DNA of 8,700 nt from Alphaproteobacteria bacterium (lineage in GTDB: Bacteria; Pseudomonadota; Alphaproteobacteria; UBA9219): positions 1-8,700 of the forward strand of contig JAQUPC010000092.1 in assembly GCA_028716765.1 (NCBI GenBank). Reading direction: 5' to 3'. Below are positions 4,857 through 8,700 of the stretch, one piece after another. Numbering within the stretch: the stretch's first letter is position 1; the number at the start of each line of letters is the position of its first letter. Both the position numbers and the translations under genes were made by a program. The notes beneath the pieces are model-generated. The model did not search any database. It had not been told where the DNA came from and saw only the letters and a list, made by a program, of their open reading frames with translations.

Positions 4857-6896
4857 TTACTCCGCTCCCTGAAAATAATCATGGATTTTTTTCGCCATAA
4901 CCGCGCTTATGCCCTGAACGCGGGCAATGTCCTCAACCCCCGCCCCCGCCACGGCCTTGGCCGAGCCAAAATGCTGTAAAAGCGCCCTTTTCCGCACTGC
5001 ACCAATGCCCGGCAAGTCCTCAAGCCCCGATTGGCCGATGACCTTCGTCCGCCGGGCCCGATGCGCGCCGATGGCGAAACGGTGGGCCTCGTCCCTAAGC
5101 CTCTGCAAATAGTAGAGCGCTGGATCGTCAGGCGGAAGGCTGAGGGGCTCGCGGTCCGGCAGAAAAAAACGCTCGCGCCCTGCGTTGCGGTCCGGACCCT
5201 TGGCGATCGAAGCCACCGCCACGTCGGTCACGCCCAGTTCCTGCAAAACGCCCGCAGCCCTGTTCAATTGACCTTGCCCGCCGTCGATCAGGATCAAATC
5301 GGGCCAAAGGCCGGAATGACGCTCGGGGTCTTCGTCGATCAGGCGGCGGAAGCGGCGGGTTAAAACCTCGCGCATCATGCCTGTATCGTCGCCCGCAGCC
5401 GCCTCGCGGATATTGAATTTGCGATAGGTCTTTTTAAGTAAGCCCTCGGGTCCGGCCGCGATCATCGCGCCGGAGGCAAACGTGCCCGAAATATGCGAAT
5501 TGTCATAAACCTCGATGCGGCGCGGAGTCTCCGGCAGCGCAAAAATCTCCGCTACGCGGCGAAGCAATTTTTCCTGCTCCGAACTTTCCGACATCTTGCG
5601 CCCGAGCGCCGCTTTGGCGTTTTGCCGCGCCAGATCGACAAGGCGTTTTTTTTCGCCGCGCGCCGGCACGATGATCTTCACGTTATGACCTGCCTTCTCC
5701 GTCAAGGCTTTCGCCAGCACAGAGGCGTCCTCCGGCGCATGGTTCAGCAACAGCAACGGCGGCACGAGCTTGTCGGCATAAAACTGGGCAATGAAGGCGG
5801 AGAGAATTGCGCCGGGCGGCATGAGACCGCGACCTGAATCCAACGTATCCCTCTTCCCTTGAGGGAGAGGACGCGAAAACCTGGCTTTGCGAGGTAAAGC
5901 CTTAGTTTTCGCTGGTGAGGGGGTTTCTTCCTGTTTTGTCAGACCATGCGCCGGATAAAACGTACGCGTGCCGTAATTTCGGTCGGCGCGGTAAAAGAAA
6001 ACCTGAATGACCGTCCGCCCCGCCGCCTGATGCACGGCGATCACGTCGGCATCGCCCAATCCGGCTATATGAACGCCTTGGCGCGCCTGAATGCTCGTCA
6101 GCGCCCGGATGCGGTCGCGCAAAACGGCGGCGCGTTCGTAATCCAGCCCTGCGCTGGCCTCCTGCATTTCGGTCGCAAGGCGTTTCTGAACCAGCGCGCT
6201 TTTGCCGCGCAGGAAATCGCGCGCCGCCTCGACCTGCCGCGCGTAATCATCCTGGCTCACCTTGCCGACGCACGGCGCGGTGCAACGCTTGATGTGATAT
6301 TGCAAACAAGGCCTCTTGCGCGCCTCGAAAAAAGGGTTCGAACAGTTGCGCAGCATGAACGCGCGCTGCAACAGCGTGAGCGTTTCGTCCACCGCGCCCA
6401 CCGAAGCGAACGGCCCGAAATACCAGCCTTTGCGCGCATGCTTGCCTGCCTTTGCCGAAGCGAAGCCTCGGCTTCGCGCAGGAAGGCCGCGGTGCTTGAG
6501 TAGCTGCGGAAAATCGTGATCGCGCGTGATGACGATGTAGGGATAGCTCTTGTCGTCGCGGAACAGGATATTGAACGGCGGCGCGAAGCGCTGGATCAGG
6601 CTGGCCTCGAGCAGCAAAGCCTCGGCTTCGGTGCGGGTGACGACGATTTCCATGCCGCGCGTCTGCGCCACCATGCGCTGCAAACGATGCGGCAGGCGCT
6701 CGCGCTGCGTATAGGACGTCACGCGATTTTTAAGATTCTTCGCCTTGCCGACGTAAAGCACCGCACCTTTTTCGCCGAGCATGCGATACACGCCCGGCTG
6801 CCCCGGCAGCGTCTTCACCTGCGCGCGAATAACCCCCGCGCCGGTTTGGAAGCGGGTGGGGGTGGATGCGATGAATTTGGCGGCAGCGGCAATCAC
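4857..6896 (-). CDS. uvrC: Excinuclease ABC subunit C, carrying two in-frame repeat-derived insertions
   Basis: UvrC makes both incisions around DNA lesions after UvrA/UvrB loading. The 679-residue protein has the GIY-YIG nuclease domain (GVYRMLG at 35-41, YVGKAKNLKNR at 48-58). Four cysteines, C185, C197, C205 and C209, are spaced 12/8/4 exactly as in the E. coli iron-sulfur site. A UVR helix pair that contacts UvrB spans about 233-267. The RNase H-like nuclease has D465 (YDNSH), D538 (LIDGGQGQL) and H605 (DEAHRF), and a helix-hairpin-helix tail begins near 618. It is longer than the usual 600-630. Residues about 138-152 and 319-358 have no place in the family pattern and coincide with palindromic DNA (see repeats). 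Both nuclease centres and the metal site are intact, so it is probably functional. The start is GTG at 6896, the first possible because an in-frame TAA lies four codons upstream. No clear ribosome-binding site precedes it. Confidence 0.95.
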   Translation of the reverse strand: MIAAAAKFIASTPTRFQTGAGVIRAQVKTLPGQPGVYRMLGEKGAVLYVGKAKNLKNRVTSYTQRERLPHRLQRMVAQTRGMEIVVTRTEAEALLLEASLIQRFAPPFNILFRDDKSYPYIVITRDHDFPQLLKHRGLPARSRGFASAKAGKHARKGWYFGPFASVGAVDETLTLLQRAFMLRNCSNPFFEARKRPCLQYHIKRCTAPCVGKVSQDDYARQVEAARDFLRGKSALVQKRLATEMQEASAGLDYERAAVLRDRIRALTSIQARQGVHIAGLGDADVIAVHQAAGRTVIQVFFYRADRNYGTRTFYPAHGLTKQEETPSPAKTKALPRKARFSRPLPQGKRDTLDSGRGLMPPGAILSAFIAQFYADKLVPPLLLLNHAPEDASVLAKALTEKAGHNVKIIVPARGEKKRLVDLARQNAKAALGRKMSESSEQEKLLRRVAEIFALPETPRRIEVYDNSHISGTFASGAMIAAGPEGLLKKTYRKFNIREAAAGDDTGMMREVLTRRFRRLIDEDPERHSGLWPDLILIDGGQGQLNRAAGVLQELGVTDVAVASIAKGPDRNAGRERFFLPDREPLSLPPDDPALYYLQRLRDEAHRFAIGAHRARRTKVIGQSGLEDLPGIGAVRKRALLQHFGSAKAVAGAGVEDIARVQGISAVMAKKIHDYFQGAE
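5849..5923. repeat. Palindromic repeat element inserted in frame in uvrC (element 1)
   Basis: Two adjacent hairpins are visible. The first pairs 5850-5858 with 5863-5870 (CCTCT..CCC against GGGAGAGG, one bulged T, loop TTGA). The second pairs GCGAAAAC (5873-5880) with GTTTTCGC (5905-5912) and, inside it, GGCTTT (5883-5888) with AAAGCC (5896-5901). The outer ends, CCCTC (5849-5853) and GAGGG (5917-5921), are also complementary. The hairpin DNA encodes part of an extra segment of UvrC (about residues 319-358, including KALPRKARFSRPLPQGKR) between FYPAHG and ILSAFIAQFY, which are normally separated by only a few residues. The CCCTCTCCC-TTGA-GGGAGAGG type of hairpin is a familiar dispersed intergenic repeat in proteobacterial genomes. 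Position inside a gene, with frame preserved, resembles Rickettsia palindromic elements. Confidence 0.75.
6441..6485. repeat. Second palindromic element inserted in frame in uvrC (element 2)
   Basis: The core is a perfect palindrome, GCGAAGCC (6460-6467), TC, GGCTTCGC (6470-6477), flanked by CCTGC (6445-6449) and GCAGG (6478-6482), which are complementary and enclose a one-sided bulge CTTTGCCGAA. The 45 nt are a multiple of three and encode LPARSRGFASAKAGK (residues 138-152). Removing these residues restores a typical UvrC junction of the form HRG-HARKGWYFGPF. Sequence and structure differ from element 1, so this is a separate insertion of another repeat type. Exact borders are estimated from the protein pattern. 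Confidence 0.65.
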
Positions 6897-6908
6897 GGGA
6901 TGAGTTTA

Positions 6909-6937
6909 TAGATTTTTGGGGCCCAGTGGCAAATCTA
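6909..6937 (-). other. Inverted repeat at the end of the J-domain gene, just before uvrC
   Basis: TAGATTT (6909-6915) pairs with AAATCTA (6931-6937), and an inner GCC (6921-6923) pairs with GGC (6928-6930). The outer arm includes the TAG stop of the J-domain gene, and the whole lies 12 nt before the GTG start of uvrC. There is no GC-rich stem followed by a T-run, so it is not a classical terminator. It could fold in the transcript next to the uvrC start, but the effect is unknown. Confidence 0.4.
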
Positions 6938-7828
6938 ACGCCATAAGCCGTGAAAAACTCTCGTCACCCGATCGAATACATGGCTACGCGTAGGATCATC
7001 AAGCCTCAATCTTGTTTTCTGAAGCTGTTTATTTCTTACCGCCTGAACGCCCGCAACCATCGCCGTAACGACCGGATCCTTGCCGTATTTTTCCCTCAAT
7101 GAATAAAGATACTCGGGTTGAACGCCGAGGGATATTTCGGGCCACTTTCCGATAATTATTCTCGCATCCCTCGCCAATCTATCACGTCTTTCCGGTTTAT
7201 CCGCCGAACGGCAAGCCGATTCCAAAAACCTGCTCAGGATATTCGCAGGCGGATTCGTGCGGCGATGCAAAATCCATCTATCAAACAAGGAGCCGACGCT
7301 GGCATTAGGCGCATGCCGAAGTTCTATTTCATCCAGCCTTAGATGCGGCACGAGGCGGGGATTAGCCTTCATCACTTCCCGCGGCCAGTAAGTGAGTATT
7401 TCAAGGTCATCCTCAAGAATTTCGCCGGGAAAAGGCCAATAAGGATCGTCAGCGCTTTCATAAACGCGATTAAGTTCGCTCAGCAAATGCACCAAGTTTC
7501 CGGGAAGGCCTATTTTCAACCCTTCAAGATATTCCCATAATTTATCGGGATCGTTTAGATTGTTGCCTTCGGCGAGGAACCTGTTCAACCTTCCCTCCGA
7601 TTCATCGGACGGAAAGTGCATGCGGCGCCAATTGTCGTATTTTTCCCTGTTATCGGGATCGCTCAAAATCTTATAGGCCTCGGCCGCGTCCTTAAATCTT
7701 GCTTCGGCTTCCTTGTCGTCCGGATTGCGATCAGGATGATCTTTCAATGCAATCCCTCTATAGGCTTTTTTTATGTCGTCGGCATTTGCTTCGGGATCGA
7801 CGCCCAAAATTCTATAATAATCTTTCAT
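6935..7828 (-). CDS. J-domain protein with an unrecognised C-terminal region
   Basis: The 297-residue protein starts with a clear J domain (residues 2-70): DYYRILGV, helix II with [10 protein letters not shown], the catalytic HPD at 31-33 in DHPDRNPDD, then [21 protein letters not shown]. This tripeptide stimulates the ATPase of DnaK-type Hsp70, so the protein should deliver a client to DnaK. It lacks the Gly/Phe linker, the CxxCxGxG zinc repeats and the usual DnaJ C-terminal domains, which makes it a type III J protein and not DnaJ or CbpA. The C-terminal ~225 residues are charged and rich in Trp, Arg and Asp (for example [15 protein letters not shown]) and match no family I know; the client is therefore unknown. 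I chose ATG 7828 over a TTG two codons upstream because AGGA lies 7 nt before it. The gene sits 46 nt after tRNA-Pro and 38 nt before uvrC. Confidence 0.88.
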   Translation of the reverse strand: MKDYYRILGVDPEANADDIKKAYRGIALKDHPDRNPDDKEAEARFKDAAEAYKILSDPDNREKYDNWRRMHFPSDESEGRLNRFLAEGNNLNDPDKLWEYLEGLKIGLPGNLVHLLSELNRVYESADDPYWPFPGEILEDDLEILTYWPREVMKANPRLVPHLRLDEIELRHAPNASVGSLFDRWILHRRTNPPANILSRFLESACRSADKPERRDRLARDARIIIGKWPEISLGVQPEYLYSLREKYGKDPVVTAMVAGVQAVRNKQLQKTRLRLDDPTRSHVFDRVTRVFHGLWR

Positions 7829-7874
7829 CTCCAAATCCTCGCATGCAAAAGATGGCTATCAATAGATATTATCA

Positions 7875-7951
7875 TGGTCGGGGCGCCCGGATTCGAACCG
7901 GGGGCCTCTAGTACCCAAAACTAGCGCGCTACCAGACTGCGCCACGCCCCG
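7875..7951 (-). tRNA. tRNA-Pro (anticodon UGG)
   Basis: Read on the minus strand the 77-nt gene folds into a full cloverleaf. The acceptor stem is CGGGGCG/CGCCCCG, starting with the unusual C1 typical of bacterial tRNA-Pro. The D arm is GCGC...GCGC, the anticodon stem CTAGT/ACTAG with loop TTTGGGT gives anticodon TGG, and the T arm is CCCGG-TTCGAAT-CCGGG. The discriminator is A and the CCA end is encoded. UGG reads proline CCN codons, mainly CCA and CCG. The J-domain gene follows 46 nt downstream on the same strand, so a common transcript with processing is possible. Confidence 0.97.
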
Positions 7952-7965
7952 TCCTGTGCCTTCAT

Positions 7966-7996
7966 GGGTGATGCACCCTAGCCGAAGCCTCGGGTG
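7966..7996 (-). other. Overlapping stem-loops in the leader of tRNA-Pro
   Basis: On the minus strand, CACCC (7996-7992), GGGTG (7978-7974) and CACCC (7970-7966) lie in a row. The central GGGTG can pair with either neighbour, and a small CCGA/TCGG hairpin (7982-7993) competes with the upstream option. The structure lies 15 nt upstream of the mature tRNA 5' end. It could influence precursor folding or simply be sequence symmetry; no function is established. Confidence 0.35.
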
Positions 7997-8003
7997 AGTA
8001 CAA

Positions 8004-8009
8004 ATCATA
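8004..8009 (-). promoter_or_regulatory. Candidate -10 element for tRNA-Pro
   Basis: TATGAT on the minus strand matches the -10 consensus at 5 of 6 positions and lies 52 nt upstream of the mature tRNA 5' end, in an AT-rich stretch. The hexamer 17 nt further upstream (GTTTCT) is a poor -35. A second option is TTGTAC-N17-TAGGGT, closer to the gene, with weaker hexamers. The tRNA must be transcribed from this 152-nt gap or read through from the lipoprotein gene. Confidence 0.3.
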
Positions 8010-8033
8010 AGCATCTTAATAATTAAAGAAACC

Positions 8034-8090
8034 CGGATTCCGGCTGGCGCTCCTCCGGATTTCGCTGTTGTCGCTTGGCCGGAATGACGC
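8034..8090. repeat. REP-like palindromic repeat behind the lipoprotein gene
   Basis: ATTCCGGC (8037-8044) and GCCGGAAT (8078-8085) form a perfect 8-bp inverted repeat around a 33-nt centre. The borders (CGGATTCCGGC at one end, GGCCGGAATGACG at the other) resemble dispersed GGATTCCGGC...GCCGGAATGACG elements familiar from many proteobacterial genomes. It begins 13 nt after the lipoprotein stop, so it may protect the 3' end of that message. It is probably a genomic repeat, but only one copy lies in this window. Confidence 0.55.
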
Positions 8091-8103
8091 GTTAAGAAAG
8101 ATA

Positions 8104-8631
8104 CTATTTTTCAGGCTCCGCTTCATCTTTACGCGCCGCCTTAAGCTGGTCTTCCGTAAGCTGAAAGCCCAGCAAGACCTGGTAATTTGTGCCGTCGGCA
8201 TCCTTATCCATCGGGATGAACACATCGAGGCTTTCGGTTTTCTCGACCTTCTTGTCCTTGCCGGAAAACGCGAAATCGGCGGTCATGAGTTCCTTGGAAA
8301 GGATCTTCTGTTCCGAGTCAAGCACGGCGACAAAAAACGGAAAGCTTACATGATCACCGCCAAGACGGTCGCCCCTGCCCGCCGTCATTTTAATATCGAA
8401 ACTTACGCTTACGCCGTCGTCCCTGTAATCGCAGCGGCCTTGCACGCCGCGCATCAAAGCCGAGGCGACAACGGCGTTGTCGTCCGGCGTTTCGCCGCCG
8501 TAGTCCTTGACCCGCTCAATCTCGCGCACGATGGCGGTTTGCGGACACAAACGTTGCGGCTCTTTCTTGCCGGACGAACAGGCCGCAAGCAACACGGCAA
8601 CGGCACACAACAAAAGAAGAGAACGGTTCAT
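8104..8631 (-). CDS. Small lipoprotein of unknown function
   Basis: The 175-residue product has a lipoprotein signal: MNRSLLLLCAVAVLLAAC with lipobox LAAC and lipidated C18, followed by SSGKKEP. There is no Asp at +2, so Lol sorting to the outer membrane is expected by the E. coli rule. The mature domain starts CPQTAIVREIERVKDYG and includes a second cysteine (C67, GRCDYRDDG) that could pair with C29. The rest alternates in a beta-like way (VSVSFDIKMTAGRGDRLGG, FPFFVAVLD) and ends in a charged tail. It looks like a conserved but unnamed alphaproteobacterial lipoprotein family; I cannot assign a function. The ATG at 8631 is preceded by AGGAG with 8 nt spacing. The start is 3 nt after the stop of the upstream gene, so the two are almost certainly cotranscribed. 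Confidence 0.85.
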   Translation of the reverse strand: MNRSLLLLCAVAVLLAACSSGKKEPQRLCPQTAIVREIERVKDYGGETPDDNAVVASALMRGVQGRCDYRDDGVSVSFDIKMTAGRGDRLGGDHVSFPFFVAVLDSEQKILSKELMTADFAFSGKDKKVEKTESLDVFIPMDKDADGTNYQVLLGFQLTEDQLKAARKDEAEPEK

Positions 8632-8634
8632 AAC

Positions 8635-8700
8635 TCAGGCTCCTGTCAAACGGGCGGCCACATCATGAAGGATGGCGGCGGCCTTGTCGATCGCTTCTTC
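8635..8700 (-). CDS. 3' end of an unidentified gene
   Basis: The last 21 codons of a minus-strand gene enter from the right edge and end at TGA (8637-8635). The encoded end is a helical, alanine-rich segment (EEAIDKAAAILHDVAARL then TGA). The ribosome-binding site of the lipoprotein gene lies inside this reading frame, and the two genes are only 3 nt apart, which argues that the frame is real and part of the same operon. The fragment is too short to name. Confidence 0.6.
   Translation of the reverse strand, partial: EEAIDKAAAILHDVAARLTGA

Noticed and set aside
5309..5322. 14-nt exact match to the edge of the repeat at 8077-8090 inside uvrC
   Set aside because: The encoded residues (ERHSG) fit the normal UvrC sequence before PDLILIDGG, there is no partner arm, and no extra length, so coincidence is the simpler reading.
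5946..6503. Plus-strand open frame of 185 codons opposite uvrC
   Set aside because: Antisense shadow of uvrC, with a composition typical of a reverse-frame translation and no recognisable domain.
7616..7924. Plus-strand open frame ending in [14 protein letters not shown], overlapping tRNA-Pro
   Set aside because: Its end is the antisense of the tRNA T arm and anticodon arm, a well-known false gene product; the rest is antisense to the J-domain gene.
6897..7951. Possible integrated element between tRNA-Pro and uvrC
   Set aside because: No integrase and no copy of the tRNA 3' end at the far border; a single J-domain gene is not enough to call an island.

Overview
The window looks like a chromosomal segment of an alphaproteobacterium. 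The support is the uvrC-pgsA gene pair, a ribosomal protein L33 of the cysteine-free type, a methyltransferase that reads as the rhodoquinone-biosynthesis enzyme RquA (best known from Rhodospirillum and relatives), and a full CtrA-type box (TTAA-N7-TTAAC) upstream of one gene. Base composition is moderately GC-rich over the housekeeping genes and visibly more AT-rich around 3600-4260, in the J-domain gene and near 8000-8030. I see no integrase, transposase, CRISPR array, toxin-antitoxin pair or defence operon. Most of the segment is ordinary core genome with several unusual details.

Left part (1-1556, minus strand): a tight group reads rpmG, then rquA 14 nt later, then a membrane-anchored protein 10 nt later that runs off the left edge. 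RquA would turn ubiquinone into rhodoquinone, the low-potential quinone used for fumarate reduction, so the host probably has an anaerobic or microaerobic respiratory option. The 217-nt divergent gap 1557-1773 separates this group from sppA on the plus strand. It holds a plausible sppA promoter but no convincing rpmG promoter.

Middle (1774-4264): sppA is a long, E. coli-type signal peptide peptidase with both catalytic residues. It is followed by a possible 33-residue one-helix membrane peptide. A convergent gene then encodes a small secreted protein with ten cysteines in its mature part. The AT-rich gap behind that gene contains the CtrA-like box.

Right part (4265-8700, all minus strand): reading leftward from the right edge come the 3' end of an unknown gene, a small lipoprotein gene, a palindromic repeat, tRNA-Pro(UGG), a J-domain co-chaperone with an unrecognised C-terminal region, uvrC and pgsA. 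UvrC (nucleotide excision repair) keeps all catalytic and iron-sulfur residues but is oversized. The extra length coincides with two different palindromic DNA elements that appear to have inserted in frame, like the palindromic elements known inside Rickettsia genes. A third palindromic repeat lies just behind the lipoprotein gene, which suggests a genome seeded with such elements.

The points most worth following are the two repeat insertions in uvrC, the CtrA-like box in front of the cysteine-rich secreted protein, and rquA in a ribosomal-protein transcription unit.
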